In this document: positions 46,228-55,792 of the stretch, in pieces
Layout: each line of letters starts with the position of its first letter
Position numbering within the stretch: position 1 is the stretch's first letter
DNA from: Notolepis coatsorum
Taxonomy: Eukaryota; Chordata; Actinopteri; Aulopiformes; Paralepididae
Reading direction: 5' to 3'
Assembly (NCBI GenBank): GCA_963971535.1
Contig: OZ020586.1
Coordinates: forward strand, 73,514,949-73,578,948
Length of the DNA stretch: 64,000 nucleotides
Translations under genes and position numbers: made by a program
The notes under the pieces: generated by a model
Seen by the model: the letters and a program-made list of their open reading frames with translations, nothing else
What the model was told of the DNA's origin: nothing
The model's database searches: none

Positions 46228-46322
46228 CAGGGAGCGAAATTAACTTTTTGACTCACCGGCCAGTGGCGGGTAGATGGGAAGAATCTACCCGCCAAGCATA
46301 TTTCTTACCTGCCAAATTTTTT
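46228..46322 (+). mobile_element. hAT end related to the 58640 family
   Basis: CAGGGAGCGAAATTAACTTT, GACTCACCGGCCAGTGG and CTACCCGCC parallel CAGGGAACAAACTTAACTTT and the ACCAGCC repeats at 58640. No right end found. Confidence 0.45.
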
Positions 46323-47055
46323 TTGATTAAAAAAAAATATATATATATTTTATATAAATTTTTTTTAAATAAAATATATATTATATAATCATACTTGTAG
46401 TTGTATTATCTGCGAGACATCGCCACCACGCAATAAGTCAAAATGCTCGCTATCTGCAAACAGCTCCACTGTCTGTGTGTATACTTGAGTAGCCTCCAGC
46501 TCCAGCAAGGATTCTCCGGCCCTGCAGCTAGACCCTATATTCAGCTAGACCCTACATTCAGCATGCAAGGATTCTCCGGCGATGCAGCTGGACCCTATTG
46601 GTATAACGTTACGGTTCTTTTGTCAAATCACATTCAACATGCCCTCAGCTAGAATACGCATTCAATCAATGTTATAAGACATTGATATCAGGAGCTATCT
46701 GTAGCTACTGCTAGCCCGGTAGATAACGTTAAGACAATTTAGTTTACTGGGACAGATAGATCTAACGTGAGCTAGCTAACGTGAGCTAGCTAACGTGAAC
46801 TAGCTAACGAGGGAACGGAGGTATTATGCACTCGAGTCGACTATTGCTGGAGCATTTGTTGATATCAGCAGCTATCAGTAGCTAGCCAGCTAGATACCGT
46901 TAGACAATGCCTCGTCATGTATTAAACTAAAAGTGAATAGTTGACTGGGTCATTGTTTAAACAGTAACGGTAGCTCATGGAGGTCCGTTCTTCTAGACTA
47001 GAGCAGACTGCCTGTGTTGACACGAGCACTGCGAGCAGAAGCCCTTAGCCAATAG
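46323..47055. other. Short imperfect tandem repeats, otherwise unassigned
   Basis: CAAGGATTCTCCGG is repeated at 46505 and 46566. GAGCTAGCTAACGT is repeated at 46770-46810. GATATCAG-AGCTATC-GTAGC is repeated at 46685 and 46860. No gene. Confidence 0.5.
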
Positions 47056-47212
47056 TATCATGACAGTGTGGGTAATCATGACAGTGAGGGTAATAATCAT
47101 GACAGTGAGGGTAATAATCATGACAGTGAGGGTAATAATCATGACAGTGTGGGTAATCATGACAGTGAGGGTAATAATCATGACAGTGAGGGTAATAATC
47201 ATGACAGTGAGG
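47056..47212 (+). repeat. 18/21-bp minisatellite, left block
   Basis: Units CATGACAGTGAGGGTAATAA-T (21 bp), with an 18-bp form lacking one AAT. The same array continues at 48024-48129, 57147-57375, 58571-58639, 60249-61011, 62207-62275 and 63885-64000, split by transposons. Confidence 0.93.
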
Positions 47213-48023
47213 TAGGGCTGGGCGATAAAACGATAACGATAACTATCGCGATAAATAATTTCCTCGAAATAAACATGAAACGTGGTCGCAAAGTTTCGAT
47301 ATATCGATTTTCCAAGCTTGGCTCCGTTCAGCCTCGGCTCAACACACTCACTAACAACAACCAGCGTTACGTGATGACGTGCTTACGCACAACAGCTAAC
47401 AACCAATCAGTGAAGGAGATGGCCGAGACCCGGAAGGAGGTAGGACTCACTCAACAACAAGGCTTGCTAGGCTAATTAGCTTGCACGGCATTGTTTTATA
47501 TATTTACGTGCCGAGTATGTGTGTGTTTTGAATTCTGAGGCCACGTGTATGGTAGTGTGGGATATACAGTGGACGCCGTTTCAATATATTGTGGCGGAAG
47601 AGAGTATTTTAGTGTCATATTTAGCACATTGTCATGGAATACATCGCTTAGAACCAACAGGCTGGCTAGGATAACTAGCTTGCACGGCACTGTTTTATAT
47701 ATTTACGTGCCGAGTATGTGTGTGTTTTGAATTCTGAGGCCACGTTTATGGTAGTGTGGGATATACAGTGGACGTCGTTTCAATATATTGTGGCGGAAGA
47801 GAGTATTTTAGTGTCATATTTATTGTCATGAGATACTCCGCTTGTCGGCTAACGTGCGCAGACTGATGACGACATCAACTCGACTTGAGACATTCGCAGC
47901 AGCATAAGAAGTTAATTAAACTTGACGGACATTATATCGACGATAATTATCGATATCGAATTATATGAAAATAATTTTATAATTTTATCGCGATAACGTT
48001 TTTGGTCATATCGCCCAGCCCTA
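47213..48023. mobile_element. hAT element 1 (TAGGGCTGGGCGATA) with 8-bp target duplication
   Basis: Termini TAGGGCTGGGCGATAAAACG and TATCGCCCAGCCCTA are inverted repeats. CAGTGAGG stands at 47205-47212 and 48024-48031. The interior includes a tandem duplication of about 185 bp (47466-47650 and 47659-47835, marked by TTTACGTGCCGAGTATGTGT). No transposase frame, so non-autonomous. Confidence 0.85.
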
Positions 48024-48129
48024 CAGTGAGGGTAATAATGGCAGTGAGGGTAATAATCATGACAGTGAGGGTAATGATCATGACAGTGAGGGTAATAATG
48101 GCAGTGAGGGTAATAATCATGACAGTGAG
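48024..48129 (+). repeat. 18/21-bp minisatellite, second block
   Basis: Continuation of the array between hAT element 1 and the BEL/Pao insertion. Its last five bases, GTGAG (48125-48129), form the BEL target duplication. Confidence 0.9.
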
Positions 48130-49483
48130 TGTAACTGAGGGGTACAATTCCCTGACTGTATTGATAAGTATGGTATCATTAAACCACTACCGCTTTATGT
48201 ACTTTAATTACTGGCCATACAGTACATGATATCTAAATATAATGAACACTTCCCACAATGAACCGGTTCTACACAAAGTTGTCTTTAAGTATTTATTGCA
48301 GCAAAAGGTACATAATACTTCTCTATTATACTTTGAGTGCACTTGTAAGGCAAAGGAATGTGCGTAGGCAAATCAACAATGAATGTCCATTCTCTGGTTA
48401 CGCAGGAGGTAATTATACAACCTGAATCTTAGGGAATTATATCTATGGTACACTAGTAATATGTAGCGGGAGATACTGGAAGGGTCCCCCTGGTTGTAAG
48501 CCAGCAGGGGTAGAAGATCTGTCGGTAGTAGAGAGTCTGGTCAACGATGACTAAGGAGACTCCAAGTACAGGAGACGGTGCAATAGCCTCTTGATCCACA
48601 GACGAATACAGCTGTTCTCCGTAGACTGTAGCTCCACAGTGAAGAAAGCTAGCCGGCCTCAGGCTCTCTGAGGCGCCGACTCGACTTGGCTCCTCGCGGG
48701 GTAAATCCAACACGTGCAGGCGTCGGCGATTCTCCGCTCCATAAATCACAGGACCAAAGCAAATATATTCCAGCCGCAAAGGGCTATGTAGTCGTCGGGT
48801 AGATTAATCCAGTGTACATGTCCACACGGTTCTCGTCTAGGTCTCCTCGGGTGAAAGCGCCATGAAAGCAGCCCAGCCTGGATAAGAACTCTAGCTAATA
48901 CGAGGAAGCGTTGGGGATGCTGGTCACTGTAGAACTTTAGCCGCACGATACACTATACACAAATAGACTATTATTGACTTAATAGAAATATGTCGCACTC
49001 GACGGTATAGCGCCAAACTCTGACAATTCAGTTATTAATTCGCACGCGGTCTCAATGCTCTATTCTGGGGCCAAACAGGCCATACTTCACCGCACGTTGT
49101 ATCGTGGGTGAGGCTTCAACTTATTGGGTAACTCTTGACTTCTGACTAAGTAAGACTAAGTGCTTCTGTATTCACCTGCGCCGTATTTATACGCACGGTG
49201 AACAAACTAGTGCCAATCTCATTTCTGTCGCGTATCCCTGGGCAAGGCCGGGCATGTCCAGACATGTCTTGACGGTGACTTTGAACCTGACTCCGGAGGC
49301 GCGGCTCTGGCGCCGGTGGACCGCTGTCCAATAGGAGAATGAAATATTATGGTCTGGGCTAAAGGGATATTCCGTGTATATGTACAAGGAATATACAAGG
49401 GATATCAAACGATATACAAATACTATGCAATATATATCAATAAATAAATATATATATTCGGTTTAATCTGATCCTTTGTAACA
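48130..49483 (-). repeat. 3' LTR of the BEL/Pao element
   Basis: Differs from the other LTR at one position found by eye (G at 49274, A at 56937 on the + strand). Short frames inside (for example 48453-48779) are duplicated in both LTRs and show no protein features. Confidence 0.95.
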
Positions 49484-49493
49484 GCCGCCCCCT
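49484..49493 (-). other. Polypurine tract
   Basis: On the minus strand AGGGGGCGGC directly precedes the 3' LTR start TGTTACA. It is the expected primer site for plus-strand DNA synthesis; one internal C and the terminal C make it slightly imperfect. Confidence 0.7.
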
Positions 49494-49577
49494 AATTAGT
49501 CCCACCTAATTAGCTAAGCAGAGACAGATTAACCGCACTGTCCACTACTCAATGTCTGTTGTGAGGGGTCGGTCAGT

Positions 49578-52500
49578 TCACAAAGTCATGGGGTCATGGT
49601 CGTCATCGATAGTATCGGGGAGCCTTGGCAGTTCTATTAGCCTCGCCACGGGTCGGGTGTAGATCCGCCCTTGGACGAGCACTTCGGCTGCTCGGACCTT
49701 TCCGTCGGCACCGGTGATCACTTTGCTTACGCGGCCAGCCGGCCACATAGCTCGGGGTAGTGACTGGTCGATAATCATGACGACTGTTCCTTCTGTCAAA
49801 TTGTCTCTCTCTTTCACCCATTTCTGGCGGGTCTGTAGAGACGGTAGATAGTGGAGTAGGAAGCTGTTCCAAAACTTGTCAGCCAATACTTGACTGTACC
49901 TCCACATTCTTCGGCCGTTCGCTTCTTCAGGCCTGTACATTGTCTGTGGTAGCGCGGGGTCCAGCCGCCCCATCAAGAGTGTGTTGGGGGTGACTGGGTC
50001 GACATCTGCTACATCACTTGAGACGTAACCGAGGGGCTTTGAGTTCAATACTCCCTCGATCTCCGTGAGGACTGTCATTAAGACTTCTTCCGCCACGGTC
50101 TGGGCCCCAAGCACGGCGTACAGGGCTGTCTTTATTGAACGTACTTCTCGTTCCCAAGTTCCACCGAAGTGAGGTGCGTTCGGGGGATTAAACTGGAAGT
50201 CAATCTGGGATGGAGCGAGGTGGGTCTTAAGTTCTGGGCCCATAGCTTGGAAGCTCTCTCTCAGCTCTCTTTCTCCGCCTTTGAAGTTTGTCCCGTAATC
50301 AGACAATAATATAGACGGTTTGCCTTTCCGCGATGTGAATCTTCGGAAGGCCATAAGGAATGAGTCTGTGCTCATGGTTGGAAGGAGTTCTATATGCATC
50401 ATGGTCATGCATTTGAATACAATACCCCACCGCTTCTCGGTTCCTCTTCCTTTCTTTATATACAGCGGGCCGAAACAGTCCATACCGGTGGAGTGAAAAG
50501 GCTTGTCGCCGAGTCGGAGGCGACAGGGAGGTAGGTCAGCCATCCGGGGTATACTGGGCTGCGCTCGCCACTTACGACAGTCTAGACAGGTTCGCTGGAA
50601 GCGCCGCACTGCTTCTCTCCCTTGCAGTATCCAATAACGACGTCTGATCTCCGCGAAGACTCTCTCTGCCCCGGCGTGATGCACATCCTCGTCGCATTTC
50701 TTTATGATCAGCTCTGTGACCTTGTGTCGGCTGTTTAAGACTATCGGGTACTTGACGTCATCCGGTAAGTCTGGAGCTCTCCGCAGACGACCACCCACTC
50801 TGATGAGACCATGGGCGTCGCTCTCGGGGGCTAGGTGGAGCAGTCTGCTGTCTGATGGGACGGGCTTTGCTCCCTGTAGACAGTCTAGCTCATCGGGGAA
50901 CGAGTCTCTCTGGGCTCGTTGTAGTAGAAGAAGTTCTGCTTCTTCGTAGTCAGCTGCTGTAATGTCAGTAGTGAGCTGAACCTCTGGGTGGTGCCACAGG
51001 AATGTCTTTAGCTGTGCGCTCTCTAGGGTGAGGCAATCGTCTATGTCGGGGTCTGTGGAGACGAGTGTGTTCAATCCACAGAACATAGATTTCTTGTTTT
51101 CTGCCTCCTCTTTACTCGCTTCCCGTGGGGTGGGTGTAGGCCACTCTTCTTCCGGGAGCTTGAGGAACTCTGGCCCGTCACTGTATAGGTTGTGACGGGT
51201 GAGGTCATCCAGGGACATTCCCCGGGTGATGACGTCAGCTGGGTTGTGTTTTGTGTCCACATACCTCCAGCTTGCTACTTCTGTTAACTCTTGAATCTCT
51301 GTGACTCTGACTCCCACGAAGACCTTGTATCTGCACGAATCAGACCGGATCCATGTGAGTACTGTCGTGGAGTCTGACCACAAGATTGTTCTTTGCACCG
51401 GAATGGTGAGTTCACGTTGGATTAACGTAGCGAGTTGCGCTCCTGCTAGGGCTGCGCAGAGCTCTAGACGCGGGATAGATTGTTGCTTTCGTGGGGCTAT
51501 TCTTGAGCGAGCCAGGATGAAAGCAGTATGTATTTCTCCTCCCTCCTCTCGGGCACGCAAGTAGGCCACCGAACCGTAGGCTACTTCGGAGGCGTCGCTG
51601 AAGACGTGCAGGTCCATCTGGCACGTCTCCGGCCTCACTGTGGGTGGGAAGTAGCTGCGGCGTATGTTGACGCCTGGGAGTGAGCTGAGTTCCGTCTCCC
51701 ACTCTCTCCATGTGGATGCAAGGTGTTCGGGTATGGGGTCGTCCCAGCCCTGGTCCTTGTCCCATAACGCTCTTACAATCATCTTTGCCCTGGTGGTGTA
51801 AGGTAGAATACATCCCAACGGGTCATATTGTCTGGCGAGTGTTCTGTATACACTCCGTCTGGTGGTCGGTAGTGCAGTCGACCTTCCCTGCTCCTTGGTC
51901 AGGGGTGTGTGTTTATAATGGAGCGAGTCTGTTTTGAAGCGCCAGACTAGTCCTAATGTCATTTCTTGGGCTTCTCCTGGGATGGTCGCCATCCAGGTCT
52001 CGCTGCTTGCTGCCTTGTCCTCGGGGGAGAGGCTGCGCAATACTTGCGGGTCGCTGCTGGCCCACTGCCTGAGATCAAAGCCGCCTTTGATCAGGGAGGC
52101 GCGGAGCTTGAGTAGAAGGGCCTCGGCTTCTTCTGGCGTCGAGACGCTTTGCAGACAGTTGTCCACGTAGAAACTGTTTCCTACACTTTGTCGGACCTCT
52201 TCATCAGCTGCTGGGTCCTCTGCGACGTGTTTTTGCAGTGCAAACGTAGCACAGCATGGGCTGCATGTGGTTCCGAAAGGGAGGACTTCCCATTGATAGA
52301 TGGCTGGTTGCTCATCCCCGATCCTCTCTCTCCATAGGAACCGCAGCAGGGGCTTGTCCTCCTCCACTAGTCTCACCTGCAGGAACATCCCTTTGATGTC
52401 GCCGCTGATGGCCACCTTGTCCTGACGGAAACGTAGTAACACGCCTAGTAGAGAGGGGCCGAGTGTTGGGCCGGGCAAGAGCTCTTTATTCAGATTTTGT

Positions 52501-55500
52501 GATCCGATCTGGTAGCTGCAGTTGAACACAATATGATCCTTGCCGTTGTGGTGGACTTTGTGGTGCGGCACGTACCATGATTCGGTCGTCTGATCGGCCT
52601 CTTTAATGTCAATTTTCTTTATGTGTCCCGCTGTGATTAGCTTGTTAATCTCAGCGCGGTACACAGTCTCCTGAGCGGGGTCTCTGGCTAGGCGCCGCTC
52701 TGTGTTCAATAGATACCGCTCCGTCGCTTCTTTTGGGGCGTGGAAGGTAGGCATACCCTCTCGCCTCAGGAGTGGAGTTGCGTATCTCATCACTCCGTTG
52801 ACTTTGACTCTCTTTGTCCCTTGCACGAGGAGTGCTATAGCGTAAATGTCTTCCTTGGAACGAATGTCTTTCTTTTCGTTCTTAAAGGGCATTGTCTCTA
52901 GTGTCCATAGCCTCTCGACATGCTGTAGGAGGGTGGTGTCTTCTTCTGTCACTCTGGAGTGGAGGCAGCTAGTGGCTGCTGTTCGGTTAAGAGACTTAGC
53001 GAGGGGGCCTTGTAATGTCCATCCTAGGCGGGTCTCGACTGCTGCAGGACAGCCTCTGGGCCCTGTGTGGACCCGGTCTATCGGGACTATGAGGTCTGCA
53101 TGGTCGGAGCCTATCAGCAGGGTCGGGGTGGCACCGTCTATGAGCGGGATAGGTAGTTGACGCAGGTGCACATATTTATCCATCAGCTTGGCGATGGGGT
53201 AGGTGTACTGCGACAGGCCTATTTCTTGGCTGGTGAAAGCATTAGTAATCCTATACCGTCTCTCTGGCTGCCCGCTTGCTGCGATAGTGAAGGAGACATT
53301 CTCGCCCTTTATCGTCTTTAGATCTCTTCTTATTGTCCGAATCGTCATCTGGTTTTCGCTCCCCCGCAGCCCCAGCTGGGCCGCAGCGGACGCGAGGAGA
53401 AGGGTCTTCTCTGACCCGTTGTCAAGGACGGCGTAAGTGTCCATGACCTTGTCTTGGTAACTCAGTGTTACGCGGACCACCTTTAAGAGCACCCGGGCGC
53501 CCCCGCTGCTGGCGGGGTCAATGTACATAACACTTGCCTTTGTGCTGCTTGAGGGTGCAGGCTTTCTTCTGTTACTGTCGTGTAGAACATCTAGGTGGGC
53601 TCCGTCACACCGACTACACCTCTTCTTTAAGCGGCAATCGGCTGCCATGTGACTGCGCGCACATCGGTAACAGCGTCGGTTGGACTTTATCCATTGACTC
53701 ACCTCGTCGGCGGTCATCTTCTTGAACGTGTCACATTGTGACAACCAGTGTTCCTTTTCGCAGTACGGGCACACCATCTTCCACTTCTCTTTCATCGAGG
53801 GGGTACTGTGGTTCTTGCTGCTCGGTACTGATTCTGATTGGTGCATGACGGTCACCAATCTTCGGCCATCGTTTGCTCTCCTAGGTCCCTCTCTGGAGCT
53901 TGGGGTGCTCCGCATGAACGTATCCAACCGTAGGCTGTTGACTTCTCTCGCCAGGAAGTCGGCTAGGTCTAGGAGGGATGGCTCGGGACCGTTAGGATCA
54001 CGGTGGTCTCTTTGCCGCCTGAAGCACTCTTGTCGGGCGGGCGGAAGCTTCTCTAAAATCCTCTCGACATTAGAGTTCGCGTACAGTTCGTGCATACCCT
54101 TTTCTCTTTGCGCCCCCAGCATCCCTACCAGGGATTGTACCTTGATAGACAGGTCATCTAGTGAGCGATTGTCTGTGGCTGGGGGTAGGCGGTCAATATG
54201 CCTTATCTCTTGTATTACGTAGTCCCATATGCGTCCATATCTTTGGTCGAGTGCTGCTAGAGCCGCTGTGTATGGGGTAGTAGAGGTGGCATAGGCCAGC
54301 GCTATATTGTGCGCTCGGGGCACCTTGAGGTGCTTCAGTAGGATAGCATACTTGTACGGTTCATCAGCTACATCGGACATCATTGTCTCTAAGCACATTC
54401 GTAGCTCTGTGTACTGTGCTCTGTTCTCGTGGGTGAAGTCCGGAAACATCGGTGTGCCAATGTATGATGCCATGGATGGCTGGCACATCGGTGAGCGTTG
54501 GAAGAGAGGCCTCCTAGGCGAGTCTCCTCTTACGCCTCTTGGTGGGCTGGTACCTGCTGGGTACCATGGCCCGCGTATCCAGGTGCTATTCCTCTGGGCT
54601 GGTCGTGCGTCAAACTCACCCGTGAATTGAGTCGGGGGTCTGTAGCGCAGAGCCGCGGGGGTAGAGCCTGGGCTGTACTGGACCTCCTGGTCCTGTGGAG
54701 TACTGTGCTGCTGTCGGGCTTGACTCTCCTCCTCTCCCTCTTCTTCTTCCTCTGGCAGGTCCTCTAGATCCTGTAGTCGTCTATTTAGCCTCTCCGCGGT
54801 GTAGACCGTTTCTTCCTTGTAGCTGGGTCTCACTTGGACCGGTCGGGGAAGGGGTTCGGAGGGGGGTATAGGCTCTCTCTGGTGGTCGGGCTCAGGGTCG
54901 CTTGATCGGGTAGGGGAGGGTGCCCTTGACCCTTGTCTTGACGAGGCCCTGGAACCCCGTGCGGAGGGAGGGGGTGTTGCCCTGGTGATCAGCTGCTCCA
55001 TTATCTGCGCTTGTAATCGGTCGCGCTCGGCTTCTCTTTGGGCACCGGCAGCGGCGCGCTGGGCGTCGGCCCGGTCCCTTGCCATATTCTCTTCCGTCTG
55101 AAGGCGTCTAATCTCTAGACGTATACGATCTTCGTCGCTCCGTTGCTGCACTTGAAGGCGTTCTCTTTCCATGGAAGAATGTTCGCGCTCACTAAGCGTC
55201 TGTGCTTGGAGTCGATCGCGCTCTGTTGAGGCTGCTAGGCTGGCGAGGAATGCCTGTGCCAGCATCTTGTCCGCCTCGCTGGGGGAAGACGCTGGTTGAG
55301 GTGATCCGCTCCTGGCAGTACTCGTTGGAGATCTGTTCTCCTGTGGCGAGTCCTGGAGATCCATCTCCGGGGTGCTCTCCTCTTCTTGTAGCGGGTAGAG
55401 TTCCATCCCTGGAGAGCTGTCTTTATCCTGGAGCTCTCCGGGGACTACTTCTTCGGTCTTGGCGGGGGGTAAAGTCGTGTCAGGTCCCTCCTGGTCCCTA

Positions 55501-55748
55501 CCGTGAGCTTGGTCAGTTACGTTAGAACCCACTAGGGCCTCTATTGGCGGGGTAGCCTGGGCGATAGAGTCGGACATAATTTTACTATCTACTTTTTCCG
55601 CGTTTACCGTCTGTAGAAGGCTAGGTAGTATATTGGCAACGTAATCCTCTAAGTACTGAGGTGTCTGCCGTCTACGCTGCGGGCGATCTACTTTAGGAGA
55701 ACCGTTTTGTGGAGTGTTCATCATAGGCCATGTCAATATTAATACCAC
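49578..55748 (-). CDS. BEL/Pao Gag-Pol polyprotein, 2,056 codons
   Basis: A single frame without internal stops. From the N-terminus: Pro/Glu-rich and coiled-coil region (about 160-250); Gag core (about 425-610, around TPMFPDFTHENRAQY); Cys/His knuckles (about 658-720, CPYCEKEHWLSQC, CYRCARSHMAADC, CSRCDGAHLDVLH); aspartic protease (about 769, VLDNGSEKTLL); reverse transcriptase (GDIKGMFLQV about 1116; FYVDNCLQS about 1193); RNase H (FSDASEVAYGS about 1383, WSDSTTVLTW about 1458); integrase with zinc finger (about 1690-1726) and core (GMDCFGP, SDYGTNF, TWEREV, i.e. D, D, 48 residues, E); C-terminal DUF5641-like domain (about 1930-2040). The start is uncertain: Met1, Met9 or Met10 are all close to the primer site. 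The RT catalytic pair reads DN rather than DD. Confidence 0.93.
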   Translation of the reverse strand: MVLILTWPMMNTPQNGSPKVDRPQRRRQTPQYLEDYVANILPSLLQTVNAEKVDSKIMSDSIAQATPPIEALVGSNVTDQAHGRDQEGPDTTLPPAKTEEVVPGELQDKDSSPGMELYPLQEEESTPEMDLQDSPQENRSPTSTARSGSPQPASSPSEADKMLAQAFLASLAASTERDRLQAQTLSEREHSSMERERLQVQQRSDEDRIRLEIRRLQTEENMARDRADAQRAAAGAQREAERDRLQAQIMEQLITRATPPPSARGSRASSRQGSRAPSPTRSSDPEPDHQREPIPPSEPLPRPVQVRPSYKEETVYTAERLNRRLQDLEDLPEEEEEGEEESQARQQHSTPQDQEVQYSPGSTPAALRYRPPTQFTGEFDARPAQRNSTWIRGPWYPAGTSPPRGVRGDSPRRPLFQRSPMCQPSMASYIGTPMFPDFTHENRAQYTELRMCLETMMSDVADEPYKYAILLKHLKVPRAHNIALAYATSTTPYTAALAALDQRYGRIWDYVIQEIRHIDRLPPATDNRSLDDLSIKVQSLVGMLGAQREKGMHELYANSNVERILEKLPPARQECFRRQRDHRDPNGPEPSLLDLADFLAREVNSLRLDTFMRSTPSSREGPRRANDGRRLVTVMHQSESVPSSKNHSTPSMKEKWKMVCPYCEKEHWLSQCDTFKKMTADEVSQWIKSNRRCYRCARSHMAADCRLKKRCSRCDGAHLDVLHDSNRRKPAPSSSTKASVMYIDPASSGGARVLLKVVRVTLSYQDKVMDTYAVLDNGSEKTLLLASAAAQLGLRGSENQMTIRTIRRDLKTIKGENVSFTIAASGQPERRYRITNAFTSQEIGLSQYTYPIAKLMDKYVHLRQLPIPLIDGATPTLLIGSDHADLIVPIDRVHTGPRGCPAAVETRLGWTLQGPLAKSLNRTAATSCLHSRVTEEDTTLLQHVERLWTLETMPFKNEKKDIRSKEDIYAIALLVQGTKRVKVNGVMRYATPLLRREGMPTFHAPKEATERYLLNTERRLARDPAQETVYRAEINKLITAGHIKKIDIKEADQTTESWYVPHHKVHHNGKDHIVFNCSYQIGSQNLNKELLPGPTLGPSLLGVLLRFRQDKVAISGDIKGMFLQVRLVEEDKPLLRFLWRERIGDEQPAIYQWEVLPFGTTCSPCCATFALQKHVAEDPAADEEVRQSVGNSFYVDNCLQSVSTPEEAEALLLKLRASLIKGGFDLRQWASSDPQVLRSLSPEDKAASSETWMATIPGEAQEMTLGLVWRFKTDSLHYKHTPLTKEQGRSTALPTTRRSVYRTLARQYDPLGCILPYTTRAKMIVRALWDKDQGWDDPIPEHLASTWREWETELSSLPGVNIRRSYFPPTVRPETCQMDLHVFSDASEVAYGSVAYLRAREEGGEIHTAFILARSRIAPRKQQSIPRLELCAALAGAQLATLIQRELTIPVQRTILWSDSTTVLTWIRSDSCRYKVFVGVRVTEIQELTEVASWRYVDTKHNPADVITRGMSLDDLTRHNLYSDGPEFLKLPEEEWPTPTPREASKEEAENKKSMFCGLNTLVSTDPDIDDCLTLESAQLKTFLWHHPEVQLTTDITAADYEEAELLLLQRAQRDSFPDELDCLQGAKPVPSDSRLLHLAPESDAHGLIRVGGRLRRAPDLPDDVKYPIVLNSRHKVTELIIKKCDEDVHHAGAERVFAEIRRRYWILQGREAVRRFQRTCLDCRKWRAQPSIPRMADLPPCRLRLGDKPFHSTGMDCFGPLYIKKGRGTEKRWGIVFKCMTMMHIELLPTMSTDSFLMAFRRFTSRKGKPSILLSDYGTNFKGGERELRESFQAMGPELKTHLAPSQIDFQFNPPNAPHFGGTWEREVRSIKTALYAVLGAQTVAEEVLMTVLTEIEGVLNSKPLGYVSSDVADVDPVTPNTLLMGRLDPALPQTMYRPEEANGRRMWRYSQVLADKFWNSFLLHYLPSLQTRQKWVKERDNLTEGTVVMIIDQSLPRAMWPAGRVSKVITGADGKVRAAEVLVQGRIYTRPVARLIELPRLPDTIDDDHDPMTL

Positions 55749-55773
55749 TATATTAATATTACACTAGTTACCC

Positions 55774-55790
55774 TCCGGCTCGAAGGACCA
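55774..55790 (-). other. Primer-binding site complementary to tRNA-Tyr
   Basis: On the + strand TCCGGCTCGAAGGACCA equals the last 17 bases of vertebrate tRNA-Tyr(GTA) with added CCA, as I recall that tRNA. On the element's strand it begins TGGTCCTTCGAGCC, two bases after the 5' LTR. This would prime minus-strand synthesis. Confidence 0.8.
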
Positions 55791-55792
55791 AT

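Noticed and set aside
47068-47475. 135-codon + strand frame
   Set aside because: Starts in minisatellite and runs into hAT element 1; no conserved domain.
48453-48779. 108-codon frame repeated at 56116-56442
   Set aside because: Inside the LTRs; duplicated only because LTRs are identical, with no recognisable domain.
53722-54222. 166-codon + strand frame opposite Gag-Pol
   Set aside because: Shadow of the BEL/Pao coding frame on the other strand.
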